DNA of 64,000 nt from contig NZ_CP087134.1 of assembly GCF_020911925.1 (NCBI RefSeq), forward strand, positions 4,030,001 to 4,094,000. Direction: 5' to 3'. Below the pieces are notes generated by a model. The model was not told where the DNA came from. It saw only the letters and a list, made by a program, of their open reading frames with translations, and searched no databases. Of this stretch, positions 32,801 through 47,800 are shown in pieces. Each line of letters begins with the position of its first letter. The first letter of the stretch is position 1. Both the position numbers and the translations under genes were made by a program. This DNA is from Flavobacterium cupriresistens (GTDB taxonomy: Bacteria; Bacteroidota; Bacteroidia; Flavobacteriales; Flavobacteriaceae).

Positions 32801-35800
32801 ACTGGTAGCAGCTAACATCAGACAAGTACCGGCATTAACCGTAGCACTGGCTGTAGCAGTACAACCATTAGCATCAGTTACCGTTACATTATAAGTACCC
32901 ATATCAAGTCCAGTTACCTGAGCGGTAGTCGCTCCCGTATTCCATAGATACGTATATGGACTTACTCCTCCACTGGCTGTCACACTTACTGTTCCATCGC
33001 TGGTTGTTGGACCTAACTCATCTGTTGCGGTTGCACTGGCGCTTAACAAGCTAGCTGGCTCGGTGATGGTAATACTTTCTTCTACAGCATCACACACGGT
33101 GCCGTTTATAGTTACGGCTACGGTATAAGTACCGGCCGCTTTATTATTTATTGTACTGCTGCTACCAGTGGTCACTGTTCCATCACTCCAAGTGAAAGTA
33201 AAGACTGCTCCAGGATGTAATACTGAAGTTGCATTTACTGTAATGGATCCTGTAGCAGCACCTACACACAATACATTGGTTACTGTACCAACTGTTACTG
33301 TGGCATCGCAATTGTTCACACAATCCACTACCACACTCTCATTGAAAGTACAACCATTACCATCGGTAACTGTTACACTGTAAGCGCCTGCTGTTAATCC
33401 TGTGATGCTTGCTGTAGTAGCTCCTGTATTCCATAAATAGCTGTAGGGTAATGTACCACCTGTAGCGGTTACTGAAGCTTTACCATCTGCACAACCTTGT
33501 GCTGTAGTAGCATTTTGTTTAGTTAGATTAGCTGTTAAAGCGCTCGATGGCTCACTAATTAGTATGGCAACACTAGTTTGACAGTCTCCAGCATCTCGTA
33601 CCGAAACGGTATAACTACCTGATTCTAATCCGCTAAATACTCCTGTTGCATTACTGGTTGCAAAATTATCGATACTGTATAAATAAGGTGTAGTACCTCC
33701 TGTGGCTACAACAGTAAAACTTCCTGTGGCGCTTCCTGTACAAGACGCCTCTTGATGAGCACCTGTATTTTCACTTAGGGTAAGTTGTACCGGTTGAGTG
33801 ATTGTAATTGATTCGGTTACTGTACAACCTTTGCTGTCTGTAGCGGTAACGTTATAAGTTCCTGCGCCTAAATTAACCTGATCTTCATTCGCAGCTATTA
33901 AACCAGTTCCGTTAGTAGTACTCCACACATATGTATATGGCGCTGTACCACCACTAACGGTGATGTCAATTGATCCATTGTTTTGTCCGTTACATAATAC
34001 TTGTGTTGGACCAGCTTGCAGCGTCAACGCTAATGGACTTTGAACTTCTGTGCTACTTGTTGTAGTACATAAAGTAGTGGTATCAGTTACCGTTACACTA
34101 TAGTTACCTGCTGGTAAATTGTTTACTGCAGCTGTAGTAGCTCCAGTATTCCATAGGTAGGTAAAGTTGCCTGAACCTCCGCTTACACTCACGCTTACTG
34201 TTCCTGTACTCGTACCAAAGCAGTTCACCCCTGTGCTGGTAGCCGTCGCAGCTAACATTAGACAAGTACCACTGTTCACTGTTGCGCTCGCTGTAGCGGT
34301 ACAACCATTGGTATCGGTTACTGTTACCGTATAAGTACCCATATCCAGTCCGGTTACCTGAGCAGTAGTTGCTCCGGTATTCCATAGATAGGTATAAGGA
34401 CCTACTCCACCATTGGCTGTTACACTTACTGTTCCATCGCTGGTTGTTGGACCATTTTCGTCGGTAGCAGTAGCGCTGGCGCTTAACATACTTGCCGGTT
34501 CTGTGATGGTAATACTTTCTTCTACGGCATCACATACGGTACCATTTATAGTTACCCCTACGGTATAAGTACCTGCTGCTTTATTGCTAATCGTACTGCT
34601 GGTACCTGTGGTTATCGTTCCATCACTCCAAGTGAAAGTAAAGACTGCTCCAGGACGTAAAGCTGAACTTGCATTCACTGTAATAGCTCCTGTAGCTGTT
34701 CCGGTACACAATACATTGGTAACGGTTCCAACTGTTACTACTGCGTCACAAGTATTCACACAATCCACTACTACACTCTCTGTGAATGTACAACCGTTAG
34801 CATCGGTTACTGTAACACTGTAAGTTCCGTTGAGAAGTCCTGTGATGGTTGCTGTTGTGCCTCCATTACTCCATAGATAGGTGTATGGCGCTGTACCACC
34901 TGTGGCGGTTACTGTAGCGCTACCATTGCTACAGCTTTGAGCTGTGGTAGCGTTTTGTTTGGTTAAATTAACCATCAGACCTGTAGAAGGTTCTGTGATT
35001 ACTATGGTTAGATTTGCACCTTGACAGTCGTTGGCATCTTTTACTTTTACCGTATAAGATCCTGCTGCTAATGAACTGAATACTCCTGTTGAATTACTTG
35101 TAGCAAAGTTATCAATACTGTACAGATAAGGCGCATTACCTCCTGAGGCTATAACAGTGAAGCCTCCTGTAGCACCTGCTGAACACAACACTTGTTGATG
35201 AGCTCCTGTATTTTCGGTAAGTGTTAGCGTTGCCGGCTCACTTACTACTATCGATTGGTTTAATGTACAACCATTCGCATCGGTAACCACAACATCGTAA
35301 GTACCGCCGCCTAAAGCAACCTGATCTTCCTGAGTGGCTACTACGGCGCTACCATTAGTTGTACTCCAGGCATAGGTATATGGCGCAGTTCCACCACCTA
35401 CAGTGATGTCAATAGAACCATTAGTCTGACCTGAGCATAATACTGCTGTAGATCCATAACCTAATGATAAGGCTAGTGGACTTTGAACAGTTACATTGCT
35501 TGTTGTCGTACATAAAGTGGTATTATCTTTCACCGTTACTTGGTAGGTACCTGCCGGTACACCACTCACTGTAGCGGTAGTATTATTTCCCGGAGTATTC
35601 CATAGGTAGCTAAAACTGCCTGAACCTCCTGTTACACTTACATGAACTGTTCCGGTATTGGTACCAAAACAACTTACTGCTGTACTACCACTGGTAGCTG
35701 CTAACATCAGACAAGTACCGGCATTAACCGTAGCACTGGCTGTAGCAGTACAACCATTAGCATCAGTTACCGTTACGGTGTAAGTACCCATATCAAGTCC

Positions 35801-38800
35801 AGTTACCTGAGCGGTAGTCGCTCCCGTATTCCATAGATACGTATATGGACTTACTCCTCCACTGGCTGTCACACTTACTGTTCCATCGCTGGTTGTTGGA
35901 CCTAACTCATCTGTTGCGGTTGCACTGGCACTTAACAAACTAGCTGGCTCGGTAATGGTAATACTTTCTTCTACGGCATCACATACAGTGCCGTTTATCG
36001 TTACGGCTACAGTATAAGTACCGGCCGCTTTATTATTTATTGTACTGCTGGTACCAGTGGTTATTGTTCCATCACTCCAGGTGAAAGTAAAGACTACTCC
36101 AGGATGTAATACTGAAGTAGCGTTTACTGTAATGGCTCCTGTAGCAGCGCCTACGCACAATACATTGGTTACTGTACCAACTGTTACTGCGGCGTCGCAA
36201 TTATTCACACAATCCACTACCACACTCTCATTGAAAGTACAACCATTACCATCGGTAACCGTTACACTATAAGCGCCAGCTGTTAATCCGGTGATGCTTG
36301 CTGTAGTAGCTCCTGTATTCCATAAATAGCTGTATGGCAATGTACCACCTGTAGCTGTTACTGAAGCTTTACCATCTGCACAACCTTGGGCTGTAGTAGC
36401 GTTTTGTTTAGTTAGATTAGCTGTTAAGCTACTTGATGGCTCACTAATTAGTATGGCAACACTGGTTTGACAGTCTCCTGCATCTCGTACCGAAACGGTA
36501 TAACTACCTGATTCTAGTCCGCTAAATACTCCTGTTGCATTACTGGTTGCAAAATTATCGATACTGTATAGATAAGGTGTAGTTCCACCTGTGGCTACAA
36601 CAGTAAAACTTCCTGTGGCGCTTCCTGTACAAGACGCCTCTTGATGAGCGCCGGTATTTTCACTTAGGGTAAGTTGTACCGGTTGGGTGATTGTAATTGA
36701 TTCCGTTACTGTACAACCTTTGCTGTCTGTAGCGGTAACATTATAAGTACCAGCTCCCAGATTAACCTGATCTTCATTCGCAGCTATTAAACCAGTTCCG
36801 TTAGTAGTACTCCACACATAAGTATATGGCGCTGTACCACCACTTACGGTGATATCAACAGATCCATTATTTTGTCCGTTACATAATACTTGTGTGGCTC
36901 CAGCTTGCAGCGTCAACGCTAATGGACTTTGAACTTCTGTACTACTTGTTGTAGTACATAAAGTAGTCGTATCAGTTACCGTTACACTATAATTACCTGC
37001 TGGTAAATTGTTTACTGTGGCTGTAGTAGCTCCATTATTCCATAGGTAAGTAAAGTTGCCTGAACCTCCACTTACACTCACGCTCACTGTTCCGGTACTC
37101 GTACCAAAACAGTTCACCCCTGTGCTGGTAGCCGTTGCAGCTAACATTAGACAAGTTCCACTGTTCACTGTTGCGCTCGCTGTAGCAGTACAACCATTAG
37201 TATCGGTTACTGTTACCGTATAAGTTCCCATATCCAGTCCGGTTACCTGAGCGGTAGTTGCTCCGGTATTCCATAGATAGGTATAAGGCCCTACTCCACC
37301 ACTGGCTGTTACACTTACTGTTCCATCGCTAGTGGTTGGACCGTTCTCATCGGTAGCCGTAGCGCTGGCACTTAACATGCTTGCCGGTTCGGTGATGGTA
37401 ATACTTTCTTCTACAGCATCACATACAGTACCATTTATAGTTACCCCTACGGTATAAGTACCGGCTGCTTTATTGCTTATCGTACTGCTGGTACCTGTGG
37501 TAATGGTTCCATCACTCCAAGTGAAAGTAAAGACTGCTCCAGGACGTAAAGCCGAACTTGCATTTACTGTAATAGCTCCTGTAGGTGTTCCGGTACACAA
37601 TACATTGGTAACGGTTCCAACTGTTACTACAGCGTCACAGGTATTCACACAATCCACTACGACACTCTCTGTGAACGTACAGCCGTTCGTATCGGTTACC
37701 GTTACGCTGTAAGTTCCGTTGAGAAGTCCTGTAATGGTTGCTGTTGTACCTCCATTACTCCATAGATAGGTATATGGCGCTGTACCGCCCGAAACGGTTA
37801 CAGTCGCACTACCGTTGCTACAGCCTTGACCCGTAGTTGCATTTTGCTTCGTTAAATTAGCAGTTAAAGTACTAGATGGCTGAGTAATCACTATTGGACT
37901 AGTCACAAATTTACATCCTTTAGCATCTGTTACTGTCAAGGTATAACTTCCTGCAGGAATTCCTGTTAGGTCTTCTGTTGTTTGTCCTGTATTCCAACTA
38001 TACGTAAATGGACCAGTTCCTCCGTTAACAGTTGCATTTATGGCACCTGTAGATTGACCTTGACAACCAATATTAGTAGCAAGATTAGTAACTGCTAAAT
38101 TACTTTGATAAGTCTGAATTATAAATGGTTCACCAGGCACTTCACCAAAACAGCCACTGTCTGTTGTGAGAGAAACTATAACATCCGTATAACTTCCCGG
38201 CATTAAACTTTGAATCGTTAATTGACTGCTGCTATTTGATGTCATATTGGCTACTACCGGAGCAGCTCCATTTTTCACATAGCTAACCTGATAAATTTTT
38301 CCAGGTAAAAGTCCTCCATTACTAATTACCAAACTTCCATCATTGCCCGGAGTACAATTTGTTGGACTGTTTGCCGCTATTGTCAAACTGGTTTCAATTA
38401 TTTCACAACATGCTTTAGCAATAGCACTATTGATCCAATCAGTATTAATAGGTTTAAAGCAACCTGCATTTGTTAGTCCAGTTCCACTGCCGTCATTCAC
38501 TGGTGAATAGGCGTCAACGCTAACTGTAAAAGTTACTATATTGATTCCTGCTTCCTGAGCATCACTACAGCTATCGTTATCACTGTTAAGGTCTAAATAA
38601 TCCGGCAAAGCATCACCATCTGTATTTATTGGTGTTATTAATCCGCCTGTAGACTGTCCTGTTTCACAGCCACCTGCATCAATAACATTTCCGTCAGGGA
38701 AACGACAACTAACAAGACTTGTGTAGCTTGCAAGATTTCCGGAAGCTTCTATTGCATCAGGAATACCGTCATTATCACTATCCAAATCTAAACTGTTGAT

Positions 38801-41800
38801 GATTCCATCACCATCAGTATCTACGGTACCTTCTACTATATCGGAAATTCCGTCATTATCGTCATCAACATCAGCATAATCCGGAACTCCATCGCCATCG
38901 GTGTCAGTTCTGGTGTTATCAAAACAATCACAAGAATCTGCGACACCATCACCATCGGAATCCGGACTTATTATTGTTGCATTAACATAAGTATAAGTTC
39001 CTGTGTATATTCCAGGGCTTGCAAGAGACTCAAGTGTATCATTAAATCCATTTAAATTCGTGTCCGGTTGTGAACTTCCGTATGTAAAATTAGAAGTACG
39101 ATTCATACTAACACCGGATTCGAAATGATCACTACAACCATCACCATCACTATCCAAATCTACATTATTGGTTTTTCCATCACCGTCTGTGTCAACGGTA
39201 CAAGTAGCTTTTGGATTTGATGAAGCAATATAAGTTGCAGATCCCTGAGTCGCTGTAATCTCATAATTTGTAAAGGTTGGCGTAGTCGATCCTACTGTAG
39301 ATACTCTAATTCTATAGTATTTATAAAAATCGTTTTGGTTTGCTGCTTGTACTGCCCATGTTTTGGTTGTTCCTGCACTGGTTGCCACCGGAGCCGAAAT
39401 AGTCGTATAAGCTACACCATTAATTGAACCTTCTAATACAGCGAAAGATCCTGTACCCCAGCTTGCCGTTGCTCCAATTACATTAACTGAAGCTAAATTT
39501 ACAAATGCCGGATACTCTATCGTGTAGATTATTGAACTGGTGGTACTCGTTTGTGCCGCTGCGACAATATGATTGGATGCTGCTACATTTGTAGAAGTCC
39601 CATCATGTAAAGTTAGAATATCATTTCCTGGTGTTACCGTTATGCTATTTACTGTCGTAGAGGCTAAACCGGTCGAAACTTTTGCTATAACCAATCCTTC
39701 AGCGGCTGTATAATAACAACTAGGTGCTTCTACTGCATCTAAAACGCCATCATTATCATCATCAATATCCACTAAATCATTGATTCCATCACCATCTGTA
39801 TCAGCACAAACGTTTAAAGCTTTGTTTAATCCATATAGTGTATAGGTTGAAGGATAACTTGTGGTTGCTGTAACCGTATCATTGTTTTCTAATGGATTGG
39901 CTAAACCGTTGTTACCATAAGGTCCTTGTGCTACTGCATTTGGAGCACTTACAGTACCGGAAGTATTTACAAGATTTCCGCTTAATAATGTCCCTGTAAC
40001 TCCGGATTCTTTGGCATCCGGACAACCATCACCATCACTGTCTAAGTCTAATCGATTTGCAATTCCGTCCCCGTCAGTATCGATATCCAAAATACAACCG
40101 GAACTAACATTAGCTGACGAAATAGTTCTTACTGTGGTTTGAGCAGACTGCCATTGCGCAACATAATTGTTTGCAGCGCCATTATCAAAATGATAAACTC
40201 TAACTAAAACTCTTCCTGTTGCATTGGTAAAAGCAGGTGTAAATGTACTTGCTGCACCTGTACTTGTTGTAATTTGTGTTGTTAAAGGAACTTCAGAAGG
40301 ATCTCCATTTGGAAAAACTGAAAGCCATGTATAATCTACAGCTCCTCCGGACGTTACATTAAACTGTACATTATTTTGTGTACGTAAGTCTAAATAGAAC
40401 TCGTCTACTATCATTTCAAGATCCCCATTCGCTGCTGTACCTGCGGAATCATCGTATAAAGCTTGCGTAATACCTGACGTAGCAACTATCACATTGTAAG
40501 TACCGGCATTTCCACCACTTGGATTATTTGCGTTAGTAGTATATTGACTTGGAAACGTTGGTTGACCATAAATATCAGTTCCACTAAAATAGCTTGCCAA
40601 TGCCGTACTACCTAAACTATTATCAAATCCCGGAACAGTAGCGTAATATCTTGTACCAAATTGAGCACAGGCACCAATAACCGTTTCTGCGGTATCTAAA
40701 ATACCGTCATTATCGTCATCAATATCTACCAGGTCTCCAATTCCATCACCGTCTGTATCGGTACATAAATTCAAGCCTGATACTGTAGCATATCTAGTAT
40801 ACGTTGATGTATAACTTGTTACTGCTTTCGTAGTATCATTATTCTCCAGTCCATTGGCCAAACCATTGGCGCCATAAGGTCCTTGCGCTACTGCGTTTGG
40901 AGCAGTTACAGTCCCGGAAGTGTTTACAAGACTACCGCTTAATAATGTACCGGTAACACTCGATTCTTTGGCATCCGGACAGCCGTCACCATCACTGTCT
41001 AAATCTAAATTATTGGTTATACCATCACCATCGGTATCTACGCTACAAATTGGTTTTGGATTGGCTGAAGCCCCATAAACAGCAATTCCCTGAGTTGCTG
41101 TAATTTCATAATTGGTATAAGTTGGTGTAGTTGTTCCAACCGTAGAAATTCTTATTCTGTAATATTTATAAAAATCATTTTGATTGGCAGCTTGCACTGT
41201 CCAGGTTTTGGTTGCTCCTGCACTTATGGCAAGTGGTGCTGAGATCGTAGTATATGTACTCGCATTTGTAGAACCTTCTAGCACTGCAGAATACCCTGTT
41301 CCCCAACTTGCGGTAGCTCCCACTACATTTAATGTCGCTAAGTTTACCGGTACCGGATACTCTATATTGTAAATTACAGAACTGGTCGTATAAACCAATC
41401 CTGCCGGAATAACATGATTAGAGGCTGCTACAGTCGTAGAAACACCATCACGCATTGTCGGAATATCATCGCCTGAATTAACTGCTACACTATTAACTGT
41501 TGTAGTATTTAATCCTGTTGATACCTTAGATAAAACCAAAGCTTCGGCTGCTGTATAATAACAGCTTGGTGCTTCAACGGCATCTAAGATTCCATCATTG
41601 TCATCGTCTATATCTACTAAATCTGATATTCCGTCATTATCACTGTCTGAACAGGCATTTAACGTTTTATAGATAGCATAATTATTATAAGTAGATAAAT
41701 AACTTGTAGTTGCCGCAGCAGTATCATTATTTTCTAATGGATTGGCGAGTCCATTGGCTCCATAAGGTCCTTGTGCTACTGCATTTGGAGCGCTTACCGT

Positions 41801-44800
41801 ACCTGAAGTATTTACAAGATTACCACTTAATAATGTTCCTGTCGCGCCTGATTCTTTGGCATCCGGACAACCGTCGCCGTCACTGTCTAAATCTAAATTA
41901 TTCGTTACACCATCACCATCAGTATCCACACTACAAGTAGCTTTTGGGTTTGATGCAGCTACATAAACAGCAGGACCCTGAGTTGAAGTTACCTCATAAT
42001 TGGTAAACGTTGGTGTTGTGGTTCCTACTGTAGATACTCTGATTCTGTAATATTTATAAAAGTCATTTTGATTAGCTGCCTGAACCGTCCATGTTTTGGT
42101 TGTTCCTGCGCTTGTAGCCACCGGTGCTGAAATGGTTGTATAAGTTGTACCATTTGTTGAGCCTTCCAATACGGCAAAGAATCCTGTACCCCAGCTTGCT
42201 GTAGCTCCAACCACATTTAACGTGGCGAGATTAACTGGTACTGGATATTGAATGTTATAAATTACGGTACTGGTTGTATAAACTAATCCCGCCGGTACAA
42301 CATGATTAGAGGCTGCCACGGTCGTAGAAACACCATCGCGCATTGTTGGAATGTCATTTCCGGGAAGTATTGGTCCACTGTTTACAGTAGTGGATACTAA
42401 TCCTGTAGATACATTTGCTATAACCGAAGCTTCAGCGGCTGTGTAATAACAACTCGGTGCTTCTATAACATCTAAAATACTATCATTATCATCATCAATA
42501 TCAACTAAATCCGGCACTCCATCATTATCTGTATCTATACAAGCATTCACACCAGTAGAAAGTGCATAATTAGAATAGGTCGATGCATAACTTGTAGTCG
42601 CTGATTGAGTATCGTTACTCTCCAAAGGATTTGCTAAACCATTGGCTCCATAAGGTCCTTGTGCCACAGCATTTGGAGCACTCACAGTACCTGAAGTATT
42701 GACAAGACTTCCGCTTAATAAAGTTCCTGTAACACCCGATTCTTTAGCATCAGGGCAACCATCGCCATCACTATCCAAATCTAATCGATTCGGAATACCA
42801 TCACCATCGGTATCAAGGTTACAAGAGCTATCACTATGTAATACCGTGTTTAAAGCGGTTGCAATTCTTCCTTGATTTTGCGGATAATATCCTGATTGTG
42901 TCGGTGTTGCATCATCGGAAACAAAAACAAAATTCCCTTTACTTGATGCCCCCGGAATCTGTCTCATAATTATAAAGGCAGAAGTAGGGAATCCTTGACC
43001 ATAATTTAATACATCCTTATCTGCTACTCCATTTATAAGCTGGAATACCGCTCCATGAGGAACCGGCCATATTGGGTTCATTATACTAAAATAATCCGCA
43101 TTTGTGTTTAGTGGTAAATCCTGCGGAGAAATAGATGGCCCTACAGAATAACTTGTACCATAAACGGTATTAAGCATGGTTACAAGACCGGTCATGTTGG
43201 CAGCATTACAACAACCATCAACAAAAAAGGCAAATGATTTACTTTTTTTATTGACAATAGCATCTGTAAGTGCTGTCCAGTGTGCTGCATTAATGGTGTT
43301 ACTGGTAGATTCAATAACGACCATATCATAACCACTATAATAATTTGCCGGTACTGTTGCATTTTCTAAAGTAAGAAAGTTAGAAACAGTAGAACCCGCA
43401 GGCATATAATTTGTAAATTCAGTTATTAGTCCGGTTCTTATTCCAAAAGTATCTTCGTTGGTTGTATTAATCAATACCGTTGAAGGTACGGCACTAACAC
43501 TGCTTTGAAGACATTCTGTCGTATCCAGTATACCATCATTATCATCATCGATATCCACTAAATCTCCTACTCCGTCACCATCACTATCGATACAGGCATT
43601 CAGAGTACTGTTCACTGCATATTGACTATAGGTCGAAGTGTAACTTGTTGTAGCCGCTGCTGTATCATTATTTTCTAATGGATTGGCTAAACCATTGGTT
43701 CCATAAGGTCCTTGAGCAATTGCATTTGGAGCAGTTACCGTACCAGAAGTATTCACAAGGCTACCGCTTAATAAAGTACCTGTGACTGTCGCTTCTTTGG
43801 CATCCGGACAGCCGTCACCATCACTGTCTAAATCCAATCGATTTACAATACCGTCTCCATCAGTATCTATGTCGCCACACTCTGCGGCACCGGCTGTAAT
43901 ATCTGCAGAAACATTAACAGACCACCAGAATTCGGCTTGGGTGGTTGAAAAGGTAATAGACGATAGTGTGTCTCCCAATTCTGTTGTTCCTTGTGCATAA
44001 GTCGTTACACCATCTAACTGATGCAGAGCGTTGTTTGCGGTAAAATTTAAACCTGTACCCTGTTGGATTTTTGTTAATGAATAAGTGCCCGTAAAAGCCA
44101 ATGGGGCTTGGCCACCACCACCACCGTACGACCATATATGAAATCTCGGTGTAGGAATCGGCTCTGAAAATGTTAAAGTCCAGCTACCCGCAGTGCTTAT
44201 GATCGGCGTAACGACAGATCCTGTAAAATTGGCTGGGCAAAAAGAATTAAGTCCAGTACTGGCATTATCCCATGTTGCTTGAGTAGTACTACTCATTGCA
44301 GTTGCATTATTACTCTTCAAGGTAACGGTCACGGTTTTGCTGCCATAGGTCATATGTCCGGACCAAGTAGCAGTTCCTATTCCACTATCCCAAACAATCC
44401 AAGAATCATTACCATGCAAACCGCCGCAATTATCGGCAACTTTACAAATAGCGGATTCGACTGTATCTAATATTCCATCATTATCATCGTCAATATCAAC
44501 TAAATCACCTACTCCATCACCATCACTATCCAAACAGCCATTTAAAATAGCACTCACTGCATTTGGAGCATAAGTTGATGTATAGCTGGTTGTCCCTGCT
44601 GCTGTATCATTATTTTCTAATGGATTGGCTAAACCATTTGTTCCATAAGGTCCTTGCGCTACTGCATTTGGAGCACTTACTGTACCGGAAGTATTTACTA
44701 AGTTACCGTTTAATAAAGTACCAGTAACTGTTGCTTCTTTGGCATCCGGACAACCGTCACCATCACTGTCCAGGTCTAAATTATTGGTTATACCGTCACC

Positions 44801-47800
44801 ATCGGTATCTACACTGCAGATAGGTTTTGGATTTTGCGAAGCGCTATATGTCGCATCTAAGTCCACATACATTTCCAGCACTCTGGCATAGTAAGCTGTT
44901 CCTGTTGCTCCTGTGATTCTATACTTAGTAAACTTAACTCCCGGCTGCAGGGTATTAGTAAAGGTTTCTGTTGCATTAACAACAGATCGCACTGCTGCTG
45001 TATTCAAATCTACCCATGAAGTACCATTGTATCCTTGTAATTTTACTGTATTACCGGCACCACCATCGGTAAAGCCTAAATTATACATAGAAAAACGAAT
45101 AGCGGTTATGGCTACAGGTAGCGTAGGTGTAATTTCGTATATCGATAATCCAATCGCATTTTGACCCGGATTAAAATAAAAATCACTCGCTGTACTATCA
45201 ATTCCATCGTACGTATTCGTTATTGGGGTGTTACTTCCAATTGTTAAGTTTGAAGTCACATTTGCTACTTTAGAAGCCTCCACTGTCGTATAATAACAAC
45301 TTGATGCTTCAACGGCATCAATAATACCATCATTATCGTCATCGATATCTACTAAATCATTGATTCCATCACTATCACTATCTGCACAAGCGTTTAAAGC
45401 TTTATAGATTGCATAAGCATTATAAGTTGATGCATAACTGGTCGTTGCTGCGGCAGTATCATTATTTTCTAAAGGATTAGCTAAACCATTAGCACCATAA
45501 GGTCCTTGTGCCACGGCATTTGCAGCAGTAACTGTCCCCGAAGTATTTACCAAACTACCACTCAATAAAGTACCTGTCACTCCTGATTCTTTGGCATCGG
45601 GACAGCCGTCACCGTCGCTGTCTAAGTCCAGATTATTAGCTATACCATCAGCATCGCTGTCGACATTACAGATTGATTTTGGGTTTTGTGAAGCGCTATA
45701 GGTAGCACCCAAATCCAGATACATTTCCAGTACTCTGGCATAATAAACTGTTCCTGCTGCTCCTGTAATTCTATATTTGGCAAACTTAACTCCTGGTTGC
45801 AGGGTATTGGTGAAGGTTTCTGTTGCATTAACAACAGATCGCACCGCTGCGGCATTCAAGTCTACCCACGAAGTACCATTATAACCTTGTAATTTTACTG
45901 TATTTCCGGCACCACCATCGGTGAAACCTAAATTATACATTGAAAAACGAATAGCTGCTAAGGCTACAGGCACTGTAGGCGTAATTTCGTAAATTGATAA
46001 TCCAATCGCACTTTGACCAGGACTAAAATAAAAATCACTGGCTGTACTATCTATCCCATCATATGTATTCGTTATTGGGGTGTTACTTCCAATTGTTAAA
46101 TTTGAAGTAACATTTGTAATTTTAGAAGCCTCAACAGCAGTATAGTAACAGCTTGGTGCTTCAACGGCATCAATAATACCATCATTATCATCATCGATAT
46201 CTACTAAATCATTAATTCCATCTGCATCACTATCTGCACAAATATTTAAAGCTTTATAGATTGCATACGTACTATAGGTGGATGGATAACTTGTAGTGGC
46301 TATGAAAGTATCATTATTTTCTAAAGGATTTGCAAGACCATTGACTCCATAAGGTCCCTGTGCCACAGCATTTGGAGCGCTTACAGTTCCTGAAGTGTTT
46401 ATCAGACTTCCACTTAGTAAAGTCCCTGTAACTCCAGCTTCTTTGGCATCTGGACAGCCATCACCGTCACTGTCTAAATCTAAACTATCCGGAACACCAT
46501 CTCCATCTGTATCTAAGTTGGAACATAATCTTTTTTCTACATTCAAATTATTAAGCCACCAGCTATTTCCATGTTCTTCTCCCCAACGTAGTACCAATTC
46601 ATCTCCTACATCAAAATATACATCTTGAGCCAGTATTGTTGGTGGTAACGGTGCAGCATATGCTCGATATTTCGAATAAACTACAGTTTCAACTCCGTTT
46701 TTACGTTTTATAATAGCAAAATGATCAGCAGCATCTAAATTTGAAAATTTATAAAATCCTCTTTCTTCAATCTTAATCGTGTGCACGAACTCAACAACTA
46801 CGACACCGTTTATGTACGACGTTGGTGCATCCGGAGTTGTAATACTTAAATCATTACTCGTACTTGTATAACTTGCAAGGGCTACAGCTCCTGTTGCATT
46901 TAAAGGTTTAAATCCACTTGCCTCTCCGGTAGCTGTTCCATCATAATTTGGATACCTTGTTACAGCGTAAGCAAATGTACTTGAAGGAGCTAATGTAGAG
47001 CTTGCAAACAAACAATTTTGTTCCAGTATATCCGTAATACCATCATTATCATCATCAATATCAACTAAATCTCCAACACCATCACCATCACTATCTAAAC
47101 ATCCATTTAAAACAGTACTTACTGCATTTGGGCTATAGGTCGATGCATAACTTGTAGTGCCAGCAACGGTATCATTATTTTCTAATGCATTGGCTAAACC
47201 ATTGACTCCGTAAGGTCCTTGCGCTATTGCATTTGGAGCATTTACCGTACCTGAAGTGTTTACCAGATTACCACTTAATAAGGTACCTGTAACTGTCGCT
47301 TCTTTAGCATCTGGGCAACCGTCACCATCACTGTCTAAGTCTAGATTATTTGTTATACCATCTGCATCGGTATCAACACTACAGGTTGGTTTAGGATTTT
47401 GTGAAGCATTATAAGTTGCATCGGAATCCAGATACATTTCTAACACTCTGGCATAATAAGCCGTCCCTGTTGCTCCTGTTATTCTAAATTTAGCAAATTT
47501 AACTCCGGTCTGAAGTGTATTGGTAAAGGTTTCTGTTGCATTAACAACAGATCGCACCGCTGCTGCATTCAAGTCTACCCATGAAGTACCATTATAACCT
47601 TGTAATTTTACTGTATTACCGACGCCACCATCAGTAAAGCCTAAATTATACATTGAAAAACGAATAGCTGTTATCGCTACAGGAGTTGTAGGAGTAATTT
47701 CGTAGATCGATAATCCAACCGCATTTTGACCCGGATTAAAGTAAAAATCACTGGCTGTACTATCAACTCCATCATACGTATTTGTTATTGGTGTATTACT

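Noticed and set aside
19115..37880. Regularly spaced repeats that could suggest a CRISPR array
   Set aside because: The period is ~1.44 kb (and ~240 bp per module), all within one open frame, with no short repeat-spacer pattern and no cas genes.
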